A stretch of 64,000 nt of DNA, from the NCBI RefSeq assembly GCF_004403185.1, contig NZ_SOHJ01000003.1, positions 1 through 64,000 of the forward strand, in the 5' to 3' direction. Below, piece after piece: positions 15,529 to 22,230 of the stretch (its first letter is position 1; the number at the start of each line of letters is the position of its first letter). Position numbers and translations under genes: made by a program. The DNA is from Cryobacterium suzukii. Its GTDB lineage: Bacteria; Actinomycetota; Actinomycetes; Actinomycetales; Microbacteriaceae. The notes beneath the pieces were generated by a model. It had not been told where the DNA came from. It searched no databases and worked only from the letters and a program-made list of their open reading frames with translations.

Positions 15529-16110
15529 ATGGTTGATAATGGCGAAGTGGACCTCACTCTTCGTGAACTGACGCAGGCAGACGCCGAGGCGCTTGCCGGA
15601 TGGCAAACCGACGCGCTCTTCTGTGCGCACGCGGGCTGGCAAGCAAAGAAGTCCCAACAGCGGGCGGTCGAATGGTGGCAAGAACAGATATCTCATCCTG
15701 ACCCGCACCTCATCCGATTGCTCGCGCTCGATGCCCAGTACCCGGTTGGCTACGTAGACCTGCATGGGAGTGGTCAACTGCAACGCGAGCTTGGATATGT
15801 GGTTGGCCCGTCCACATCGTGGGGTCGTGGTCTGGGGACAGCTGCTGCGCGTGCCGGAGTTGCACATGGTTTCGATGGCCTTGGGCTCAGCCGAATTTGG
15901 GCCGAGGCGGTCGAAGCAAACATCGCTTCAGTCAAAGTACTTCGCCGCGTCGGCATGAGAGAGATTGGACTCGGGAGCAAAGAAGACTTACGACAGCAGC
16001 GGATATGCGCTCTATGGCGTCCTCGTGATGACTCCGTTCGTTCTTGGCGCGGCGATCATAGTGTCGGTCACCATCGAGATCGTCAGGCGCAGACCCTGGC
16101 TGATCGGTAG
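15529..16110 (+). CDS. GNAT acetyltransferase, C-terminus probably replaced
   Basis: From ATG 15529 up to about residue 160 a normal GNAT: L-T-L-R-E-L at 7-12, acetyl-CoA loop S-W-G-R-G-L-G-T, then A-E-A-V-E-A-N-I-A-S-V-K-V-L-R-R-V-G-M-R. After Q-Q-R-I-C-A-L-W-R the frame runs on with a non-protein-like R/D/H-rich tail to 16110, and in another frame a hydrophobic protein begins over the same DNA. The 3' end therefore looks fused to, or overrun by, part of another gene. Confidence 0.7.
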   Translation: MVDNGEVDLTLRELTQADAEALAGWQTDALFCAHAGWQAKKSQQRAVEWWQEQISHPDPHLIRLLALDAQYPVGYVDLHGSGQLQRELGYVVGPSTSWGRGLGTAAARAGVAHGFDGLGLSRIWAEAVEANIASVKVLRRVGMREIGLGSKEDLRQQRICALWRPRDDSVRSWRGDHSVGHHRDRQAQTLADR

Positions 16111-16177
16111 CGCAATTGGTGTAGCCGAAGTCGTCGGGATGGCCGCACTGGGCACATACGCGGTGAGTCTGTCTTGA
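16028..16177 (+). CDS. Small two-helix membrane protein overlapping the GNAT end
   Basis: From ATG 16028, 49 residues with helices F-V-L-G-A-A-I-I-V-S-V-T-I and L-I-G-S-A-I-G-V-A-E-V-V-G-M. The same frame is open from 15965 and hydrophobic from about 16000, so it may be the 3' remnant of a larger membrane gene joined to the GNAT. No family recognised. Confidence 0.4.
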   Translation: MTPFVLGAAIIVSVTIEIVRRRPWLIGSAIGVAEVVGMAALGTYAVSLS

Positions 16178-16319
16178 GGTGAGCCGCGGATAAGGTGAGT
16201 CTGCCTTCATCGCAAGCAGGAGATCCGTCCGAAGCGTGCAAGTGCCCTGTAGCGTGCGGGCTCCCGCGCCATCCGTGCAGGTAGGCATATGTCCGTAGAC
16301 GGTTGCGCTTTCGGAAGGC

Positions 16320-16790
16320 TCAGCCGAGCTTCTTGAGCATCTTCAACGAAGTTGTTTCGTAGCCGAGTGATTCGTAGAGACCGCGGGCGCCGGTGTTGAA
16401 TGCGAAGACGCTCAGGCCAAGAGTCTGCGCGCCTTGTGTGCGGGCATACTCTTGGCCGAGGAGCATCGCGGCCCTCCCGAAACCCTGACCACGTTGGTTC
16501 GCATTGATGACAATGTCCCAGACCCACCACGCACCCGGGTCGGCGCTGACATCCTGGCCGATCCAGAGATACCCGACAGGCTCACCCGCCTCACTCATGA
16601 CGTGAAAGATCTCATTGCCAGGGCTCACAGCACCGTCCGGAAATGAGCGAAGCGTGCTCTCGACCGCCATGAGCCGAGCTTGTTCTGGCGATGCGCCCTG
16701 GACAACCAAGTCGTCGATGTACTCGGTGCAGCTGCGGTCCAGCCATGATGGGAATTCGCTGGTGAGGATTCGCTGAAGGGTGACGGTCAT
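16320..16790 (-). CDS. GNAT acetyltransferase
   Basis: 156 residues. The acetyl-CoA motif Q99-R-G-Q-G-F-G-R and the ending N-T-G-A-R-G-L-Y-E-S-L-G-Y-E are intact, so unlike the other GNATs of this region this one looks functional. W-W-V-W-D-I-V-I (about 88-95) is the strand before the motif. The substrate is unknown. It converges on the GNAT at 15529 and is bounded by repeat copy 14 upstream. Confidence 0.85.
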   Translation of the reverse strand: MTVTLQRILTSEFPSWLDRSCTEYIDDLVVQGASPEQARLMAVESTLRSFPDGAVSPGNEIFHVMSEAGEPVGYLWIGQDVSADPGAWWVWDIVINANQRGQGFGRAAMLLGQEYARTQGAQTLGLSVFAFNTGARGLYESLGYETTSLKMLKKLG

Positions 16791-16896
16791 TTCATGATTC
16801 TTCCAGAAGAGCGCAGACGAGCGCAGACGAGCCAGTCAGTGGCGTTTGTGTACCACGGCGCAACCGGCGCTCGAACCGTCCGAAATAGCATTCATC

Positions 16897-16920
16897 GTCG
16901 CAGGGTCCGGCTTACGGGCG
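16897..16920 (+). repeat. Oriented palindromic repeat, copy 14 (second-arm form)
   Basis: GTCGCAGGGTCCGGCTTACG then GGCG; it matches the second arm of copies 3-5 (GTCCGGCTTACGGG). Last copy seen before the conserved chromosome. Confidence 0.65.
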
Positions 16921-17215
16921 CTTCGAAATAACTCTGGCGGTGTTCCTAGGGGCGCCTGTGAGGACTAGCCGAGTCGGAGGTCACCTCAACTTGTGGCTCA
17001 CCTGTCGAGGGCCTGCCTCCTTTTGACAACGTGAAAGGCGAAGCTCGCCGCGTTGACCGCTGCTAATCCAAGTTCAAGCCACATCGTGGCCGAGTCCCTT
17101 TCCTTCCTGGCAGCGAATAGCTGATGCTTCCTAAGAGTGCCTGCCGGGACAATCGCAGCTGGGCAGCTGTAGAACATCTGCTTTTCGGCCCATTGCCCCC
17201 AGTGCGGAGCGCGCG

Positions 17216-17221
17216 GACAAT
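17216..17221 (+). promoter_or_regulatory. -10 box GACAAT of a leaderless gene
   Basis: GACAAT ends 6 nt before ATG 17228; no Shine-Dalgarno. Confidence 0.45.
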
Positions 17222-17227
17222 AGTCAC

Positions 17228-17764
17228 ATGAGCGCTAGAGAGTTCGGACCAGTCGGCGAAGACGTTGGCAGCCTTGTCCGGTTCGGCGATGCGATGACCG
17301 CCCAAACGATGCTCGGCGCAGCAGCGACGACCGGAAGGTTTTCCATCGTCGAGCATCTGCTCGCACCGCGCGAGCTGGCGGCGCCTCTGCACATGCACAG
17401 CCGCGAGGATGAGTTCACGATTGTCATCATGGGAAAGATCGGATTTCTTCTCGGTGAGAAAGTCTTCCATGCTGGTCCGGGCGAGCTGGTCCGGAAGCCG
17501 AGGGATCAGTGGCACACCTTCTGGAACGCAGGAGACGAGCCGGCGCGGGTTTTGGAAGTTATTTCTCCGGCGGGATTCGAGAAGTACTTCGAAGAAATTG
17601 GGCAGTTCTTCTCGGACGGCGCCGAACCGGACCTTGAGGGAATGGCTGCGGTGTCCGAGAGGTATGGGCTGCAGATGAACTTTGAGTCGTTGCCTGAACT
17701 GATCGAACGATTCGGGTTGGTGCGCCCTTTGGAAATGGACGGGACGCCCCCGGCCCCGGCGTAA
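17228..17764 (+). CDS. Cupin-domain protein
   Basis: 178 residues with one cupin barrel. Motif 1 is H55-M-H57-S-R-E-D-E62, motif 2 is P-R-D-Q-W-H96-T-F-W-N: the two His, Glu and last His are the metal ligands of cupins. The C-terminal 60 residues are helical. Related actinobacterial proteins are annotated only as cupins; isomerase, dioxygenase and storage-like roles are all possible. Last intact gene before the conserved region. Confidence 0.82.
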   Translation: MSAREFGPVGEDVGSLVRFGDAMTAQTMLGAAATTGRFSIVEHLLAPRELAAPLHMHSREDEFTIVIMGKIGFLLGEKVFHAGPGELVRKPRDQWHTFWNAGDEPARVLEVISPAGFEKYFEEIGQFFSDGAEPDLEGMAAVSERYGLQMNFESLPELIERFGLVRPLEMDGTPPAPA

Positions 17765-17884
17765 ACACCGACGAGCCTAGGCAGTGGCAAGATCTCCTGA
17801 GGCCGGATGAAGCTGGCACTCTGACGTGATACGAAACATGGACGGGCACAGCGGTGGCGCTACGTCGTTCGAAACCCGAGAAAG

Positions 17885-18180
17885 TGTCCGCTGAGCGTTC
17901 GGCGAATTCAACCGGTCGTCGTTCAAGAGGACTGGTTGCTCGCAACGAACATCGCCACCGTACAGGTGGTCCCGCTGACGTCGACTATGGGCTTGGAGAC
18001 GTTCCCCGGCAACGTCCTCATTTCCGCTGAGGCCGCCGGGCTCGAGAAGGACTCCGTTGCCGTTGTCTCTCAGGTCGGCCCGGTCAACCGCGAGTACCTC
18101 GACGCCTGTCCCGCCGGGCATGTCCCTGCGTACCTGCTCGCCGAGATCGGCTCGGGCATCCGACTCGTACTAGGGTCGGC
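17885..18180 (+). pseudogene. MazF/PemK-type toxin remnant
   Basis: The plus-strand frame reads R-R-I-Q-P-V-V-V-Q-E-D-W, then V-Q-V-V-P-L-T-S, P-G-N-V-L-I, K-D-S-V-A-V-V-S-Q and ends G-S-G-I-R-L-V-L-G: the successive conserved blocks of MazF/PemK endoribonucleases. The N-terminal block with the catalytic-side R-G-D/E-V-W strand is missing and only TTG 17936 could start it. At the 3' end the frame runs on into the convergent hydrolase gene. No antitoxin gene lies beside it. I read it as a decayed toxin. Confidence 0.7.
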
Positions 18181-18187
18181 CCCACGG

Positions 18188-18967
18188 TCAGCGACCGAGA
18201 AATTCGATCGCGGCCTGCTTGAACGCCCGAGAGCTCACGGCGTTGGTGTGGGTGCGGGCGGGCAGCCACAGCACCTCGGAGCCGCCGGCGAGCGCCGCGA
18301 GTTGGGTGGTTCCGGTTGCGAGCACGTCGCGGTCACCTGTCACGAATAGTAGCGGCCGCGCCGGAACGGATGCGCCCGGCTCGAACCGTTCCGCCTTGAT
18401 CGCAGCGACCAGCCGCAACAGGGCGGGGGCGTTGGCGCCCGGAGCGAGCTGCATCAGCGTCATCAGCGAGGCGGTCGACGCGTGCGCGATCGCACTGGCG
18501 TCGGCGAGAAACCGGTCGGCCGCGTCGAGGTCGAAGTCGGCGAGTGGATCCTCGGCGCTCATCCCGCCGAGCACCGCGCGATTGATCAGGTCGGGCCGTT
18601 CGGCGGCGAGTTCCCAGGCCAGGCGTGAGCCGAGTGAGTAGCCGACCAGGTCGACACCGGTGGCGGGGTTGCCAGCCTCACGCACGCGGATGCCGGCGAG
18701 GGCGAGCACCTCGAGAACGGCCGCGCGCAGGCGGCTGGGGGCGTAGACATCCGTTTCGAGCGGAGCCGAGCTCTCGCCGTGACCGAGCAGGTCGACGGTT
18801 AGCACGCGCCGGCCGGCAGCGGTCAGGTCACGCACCCAGCCGGTCGCCTCCCAGTTGAGTGCGGTCGACGAGGCGAAGCCGTGCACCAGCAGCACCGGGG
18901 CGCGGCCAGCGTCGAGAGCGGGCTCGTGCTGCTGCCAGTGCAGGGTGCTGGCGATGTCAGTCCTCAT
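18188..18967 (-). CDS. Alpha/beta hydrolase, last gene of the first 2-oxoacid dehydrogenase operon
   Basis: 259 residues: oxyanion H-G30-F, nucleophile G-Y-S111-L-G-S, acid G-D-R-D near 212 and a late His (T-H-T-N). Start ATG 18967 lies inside the preceding lipoyl gene (11-nt overlap), so the two are coupled. In acetoin dehydrogenase systems the E2 protein AcoC is a lipoyl domain fused to an alpha/beta hydrolase; here the same two parts appear as separate adjacent genes. It may provide the acyltransferase step, or be an independent esterase. Confidence 0.78.
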   Translation of the reverse strand: MRTDIASTLHWQQHEPALDAGRAPVLLVHGFASSTALNWEATGWVRDLTAAGRRVLTVDLLGHGESSAPLETDVYAPSRLRAAVLEVLALAGIRVREAGNPATGVDLVGYSLGSRLAWELAAERPDLINRAVLGGMSAEDPLADFDLDAADRFLADASAIAHASTASLMTLMQLAPGANAPALLRLVAAIKAERFEPGASVPARPLLFVTGDRDVLATGTTQLAALAGGSEVLWLPARTHTNAVSSRAFKQAAIEFLGR

Positions 18968-19286
18968 CGAGCACGACCGAGAGGCGCACGCGGCGTTTCG
19001 GGGCGGCCTCCTGCGGCACCGTGCCCACGATGCCGGCGGAATCGTCGGCGACCGCGAAGGTGATCAGCGGCCTGTCGACGAGCACGACATCGCCGGGCTC
19101 GCCGTGCAGCGTGAGCACAATGCCTGCGATCGGCGAGGGCAGCTCCACCGACGACTTGGTCGTTTCCACCTCGACGAAGGGCTGGTTGCGTTCGACCTGG
19201 TCGCCCACCTTGACCAGCCATTCGAGTACGGTCGCCTCGAGCAGTCCCTCTCCGAGGTCGGGCAGTGGAAATGAGATTTCAGCCAC
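18957..19286 (-). CDS. Stand-alone lipoyl-domain protein in place of a full E2
   Basis: 109 residues from GTG 19286. L-P-D-L-G-E-G and E-T-T-K-S-S-V-E-L-P mark a lipoyl domain, the Lys being the lipoylation site. A normal E2 has about 400-450 residues with a peripheral-subunit-binding and a catalytic domain; both are absent and the protein ends after a short R-R-V-R-L-S-V tail. It overlaps E1-beta upstream by 8 nt and the hydrolase downstream. It must either work with another E2 (one lies at 52778) or form an AcoC-like unit with the hydrolase. Confidence 0.85.
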   Translation of the reverse strand: MAEISFPLPDLGEGLLEATVLEWLVKVGDQVERNQPFVEVETTKSSVELPSPIAGIVLTLHGEPGDVVLVDRPLITFAVADDSAGIVGTVPQEAAPKRRVRLSVVLDED

Positions 19287-20304
19287 GGCGGTACTCCAAT
19301 ACTCGCTGAACTCCGAAGAGGATTCGATCAATGTTCGGGATGTACTCGTCTTCGAGATCGCCAGAGGGGTACGGCACGTCGAAGCCGGTCACGCGCTCAA
19401 CCGGCGCCCGCAGCGTGTCGAAACAGCTCTGCGAAACCAGCGCCGCGACCTCGGCGCCGAGGCCAGCGGTGTGCGGCCCCTCGTGCACGACGATGGCGCG
19501 ACGCGTGCGCGAAACGGATGCCGCCAGCCCCGCCTCGTCGATCGGCTTCAGCCAGCGCAGGTCGAGCACCTCGAGTTCGATGCCATCTTCCGCGGCCAGC
19601 TCCGCGACCTGCAGGCAGCGGGAAACCATGGCGCCCCAGGCGACAAGGGTGGCGTGCTTGCCGGGGCGGGCAATCACCGACCCCTCGAGAGAAATGCTGT
19701 CCTGGTCATCAGCCAGGTCGACCGCTGCCTTGTTCCAGTAACGCGCCTTCGGCTCCATGAAAATGACCGGGTCTGGCATCGAGGCGGCGTGCTTGAGCAG
19801 GTGATAGGCCTGCTGTGGGTTGGACGGCGACACAACCTTGAGCCCGGGTACGTGTGCGAACAGCGATTCGAGGCTTTCACCGTGGTGTTCCGGAGCGCGA
19901 ATACCGCCGAAGCTCGGCACCCGCAGCGTGACCGGCATGGGCAGGCGTCCGCGGCTGCGATAGTTCATGCGGGCGAGCTGCGTGATGATCTGGTTCACCG
20001 CGGGGTAGGCGAAACCGTCGAACTGCACCTCGGGAATGGGATGGAACCCGGCCATGGCCAGCCCGATCGCGGTGCCGAGAATACCCGACTCTGCCAGCGG
20101 GGTGTCGAACACCCGGTTCGCGCCGAAGCGCTGCTGCAGACCGTCGGTGACCCGAAAGACTCCGCCGAGCACGCCGACGTCTTCACCGAAGATGAGGGCG
20201 CGGTCGTCGTGTTCGAGAATCTCACCGAGTGCCCGGTTGATGGCCTGCTGCATCGAGAGCTGCAGAAGCGGGGTCTCGCGTACAAGTTCGAGAGTCTCAG
20301 ACAT
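19279..20304 (-). CDS. 2-oxoacid dehydrogenase E1 beta subunit (first operon)
   Basis: 341 residues. Transketolase-like pyrimidine-binding and C-terminal domains: [37 protein letters not shown]. With E1-alpha it decarboxylates branched-chain 2-oxoacids or acetoin using thiamine diphosphate and passes the acyl group to lipoyl-Lys. ATG 20304 overlaps the E1-alpha stop by 8 nt. About the same length as, but clearly diverged from, the second copy at 54178. Confidence 0.9.
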   Translation of the reverse strand: MSETLELVRETPLLQLSMQQAINRALGEILEHDDRALIFGEDVGVLGGVFRVTDGLQQRFGANRVFDTPLAESGILGTAIGLAMAGFHPIPEVQFDGFAYPAVNQIITQLARMNYRSRGRLPMPVTLRVPSFGGIRAPEHHGESLESLFAHVPGLKVVSPSNPQQAYHLLKHAASMPDPVIFMEPKARYWNKAAVDLADDQDSISLEGSVIARPGKHATLVAWGAMVSRCLQVAELAAEDGIELEVLDLRWLKPIDEAGLAASVSRTRRAIVVHEGPHTAGLGAEVAALVSQSCFDTLRAPVERVTGFDVPYPSGDLEDEYIPNIDRILFGVQRVLEYRRG

Positions 20305-21370
20305 GCTCGGATTCCTCTCTCCACTGGCGCGCCTGGGCGCCGAGCGTCGGCGTTGATTCTTGAAAAACAAAGTCGAACATTTCGCTGCCGGGTCGGCTGG
20401 TGAGGTCCACGACACCGTCGCGAATCTCATCGGCCCGAGCCTGCGCCTGCGCGTCGGCCTCGGCGAAGAAGGCCGCGTCGGCCATGCCGCGCTCGAGCAG
20501 CGCCGCACGGAACCGGCTCAGCGGGTCTTCTCCGCCGTCGATTTTCTCGTCATCGAGGGTGCGATAGCGGCCAGGGTCGTCGCTCGTGGAGTGCGGACCG
20601 CGCCGATAGGTCATGGCCTCAACCACGACCGGGCCGAGGCCGGCTCGGGCGTGGGCTGCGGCACGCCGGGTGGCATCGAGTACGGCGAGCACGTCGTTGC
20701 CGTCAACCCGCACGGCCGGCATTCCGTAGCCCGCACCGCGTGCGGCGACCGAACCGCCAGCCACCTGCTGCTCGGTCGGCACCGATATGGCCCAACCGTT
20801 GTTCTGCACGAAGAACACCACCGGCGCCGTCAAAATGGCGGCGAAGTTCATGGCCTCGTGCACGTCACCCTGCGAGCTTGCGCCATCGCCGAGAAAGGCC
20901 AGGGCGACGCCGAGCCCGGCAGTGGATGAACTGTTCAGGGTCTGGCCGTTCAGGGTCTGACCGTGCGCCCAGCCGACCGCGTGCAGCACGGATCCGCCGA
21001 CAACCGCCTGAAAGGGTGCGAAGTGGGTGGCGACCGGATCGTAGAGTCCGCCATGCCAGATCGCCTTGTGCGTCGACATGTACTCGACCATGTTCACGCC
21101 GAGAGTGTAGGCGACGCCCATCTCGCGGTAGGTCGGAAAGGCGAAGTCCCGGGCCTTGTCGACGCCGAATCCGGCACCGACCTGGGCGGCCTCTTGTCCG
21201 AGCATCGGCGCGTAGCCGGGAATGAGGCCCTGCCGCTGCCAGGCGACCGCCGACGTGTCGAGCTGCCGCACGTTTGTCAGCATCCGGTACAGGTCACGGA
21301 GCTGATCCGGGCCGGGAACTGCAGCATCCGCTATTCGCGGAGGAAGGGTGTCAAGGGCGCGAGGCGCCAT
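20297..21370 (-). CDS. 2-oxoacid dehydrogenase E1 alpha subunit (first operon)
   Basis: 357 residues. The thiamine diphosphate motif runs from G161-D-G to N190-N191, and H-G-Q-E-A/G-Q-E-A-A-Q-V-G near 58-65 and R-G-P-H-S-T-S-D-D-P complete the family pattern. A small in-frame duplication gives N-G-Q-T-L repeated at 137-146 (two copies of a 15-bp unit near 20937-20966), absent from the second operon's copy. First gene of a four-gene overlapping operon, divergent from an Lrp/AsnC regulator that probably controls it. Substrate: branched-chain 2-oxoacid or acetoin; not decidable here. Confidence 0.9.
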   Translation of the reverse strand: MAPRALDTLPPRIADAAVPGPDQLRDLYRMLTNVRQLDTSAVAWQRQGLIPGYAPMLGQEAAQVGAGFGVDKARDFAFPTYREMGVAYTLGVNMVEYMSTHKAIWHGGLYDPVATHFAPFQAVVGGSVLHAVGWAHGQTLNGQTLNSSSTAGLGVALAFLGDGASSQGDVHEAMNFAAILTAPVVFFVQNNGWAISVPTEQQVAGGSVAARGAGYGMPAVRVDGNDVLAVLDATRRAAAHARAGLGPVVVEAMTYRRGPHSTSDDPGRYRTLDDEKIDGGEDPLSRFRAALLERGMADAAFFAEADAQAQARADEIRDGVVDLTSRPGSEMFDFVFQESTPTLGAQARQWREESEHV

Positions 21371-21573
21371 GCTGGCTCCTTCTAGTAGGTGTGTGGGCGG
21401 TCTCCAGCAAAGTTAGTGACTTTGCCGAGCGTCTGCCACAGTGACTAATTAGAGTGCACAGTTTGCGAAAATTTGTGTGATCTTTGCACCAGGCACCATA
21501 CAATTGGTACACAACGCTGTTCGGCAAAGCGGCGCAGCAACGCAGCTCCGCCGGCACACGAAAGGTCCCGCCC
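21371..21573. promoter_or_regulatory. Divergent promoter region between the dehydrogenase operon and its AsnC regulator
   Basis: AT-rich segment around 21460-21505 (GTTTGCGAAAATTTGTG, then ATCTTTGCACC) with near-repeats of TTTGC, the kind of site Lrp/AsnC proteins wrap. TACAAT (21499-21504) is a good -10 for the regulator. Confidence 0.4.
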
Positions 21574-22062
21574 ATGGATGTCGATCCATTGGATTCCCGC
21601 CTCGTCACCCTGTTTTGCGAACGGCCCAAGCTCTCGGTACTCGAGGCCTCGCGGCGGCTGAAGGTCGCGCGGGCCACGGTGCAGGCCCGCCTCGACCGCC
21701 TGATGAGCCGCGGGGTGATCAAATCGTGGGCGCCCATGCTCAACCCGAGTGAGTTCGGTTATCCGGTTACCGCCTACTGCTCACTCACCGTGCGGCAGGA
21801 TTCCGGCCACGCCGTTGTCGTAGCGGCCCTCGCAAAGATTCCCGAGATCCTCGAACTGCACACGGTCTCCGGCGACAGCGACATGCTGGCCCGGGTCGTC
21901 GCCCGGTCGAACGCCGACGTGCAGCGCGTTCTCGACCTGATCGTCGCAACGCAGACGGTCGTGCGCTCGTCGAGCGTGATCGTGCTGCAGACCCATATTG
22001 AAGCGCAGGCCCTCGCGCTGCTGCAGGCCACCGCCGCTGCCACTCCCTCACCCGCTGGCTAA
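21574..22062 (+). CDS. Lrp/AsnC-family regulator
   Basis: 162 residues. N-terminal helix-turn-helix (L-S-V-L-E-A-S-R-R-L-K-V-A-R-A-T-V-Q-A-R-L-D-R-L), C-terminal AsnC ligand-binding domain (V-A-A-L-A-K-I-P-E-I-L-E-L-H-T-V-S-G-D-S-D-M). AAAGG precedes ATG 21574. Regulators of this kind sense amino acids and commonly lie divergent to bkd-type operons (BkdR), as here. Confidence 0.88.
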   Translation: MDVDPLDSRLVTLFCERPKLSVLEASRRLKVARATVQARLDRLMSRGVIKSWAPMLNPSEFGYPVTAYCSLTVRQDSGHAVVVAALAKIPEILELHTVSGDSDMLARVVARSNADVQRVLDLIVATQTVVRSSSVIVLQTHIEAQALALLQATAAATPSPAG

Positions 22063-22186
22063 CCGGCATCCGCCATTGTCTCGGCACTCGTTAGAGTTCG
22101 GGGCACCCCTGGTTAGGAGTGCCACCGTCTCCGACGAGTGCCGCCAGAGCGGCGGCATCAGCGCCGGGCCGGGCAGCCGCCCGTGA

Positions 22187-22192
22187 GACAAT
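22187..22192 (+). promoter_or_regulatory. -10 box GACAAT upstream of the SNF2 helicase gene
   Basis: GACAAT lies 38 bp before ATG 22231, leaving a short leader with GGAGC. Confidence 0.35.
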
Positions 22193-22230
22193 AGAGGTTG
22201 GTCCCTTTTTCTTACGGAGCTCCCTCACCT

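Larger units (their letters stand above)
107..16920. other. Accessory region built of unrelated modules separated by one oriented repeat family
   Basis: Fourteen copies of one palindromic repeat (listed separately, at about 107, 1853, 3698, 6881, 7523, 8903, 10101, 11893, 13326, 13736, 14634, 14889, 15502 and 16897) separate one to three small genes each. All read A/G-GGGG-TTC-style on the plus strand while genes face both ways. Cargo is typical of mobile accessory DNA: toxin-antitoxin, GNATs, small membrane proteins, regulators. No integrase, transposase or relaxase was recognised inside the window. Seen in sequence: repeats, orientation, gene boundaries. Inference: cassette-like acquisition. 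Confidence 0.6.
16791..17227. other. 437 bp intergenic with repeat copy 14
   Basis: Contains repeat copy 14 (16897-16920), a direct duplication GAGCGCAGAC GAGCGCAGAC near 16809-16828 just upstream of the GNAT start, and the cupin promoter. Nothing else stands out. Confidence 0.45.

Noticed and set aside
107..16920. Canonical integron (attC array with IntI)
   Set aside because: No RYYYAAC/GTTRRRY box pairs at the repeats, no integrase gene in the window, and gene orientation is mixed. Kept only as an analogy.
107..16920. CRISPR array
   Set aside because: Repeat spacing is irregular (0.25-3 kb), repeats are divergent, intervening DNA is coding, and no cas gene is present.
107..16920. Repeats as simple transcription terminators
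   Set aside because: They keep one orientation regardless of gene direction, have no T tract and share sequence beyond the stem. A secondary terminator effect is still possible.
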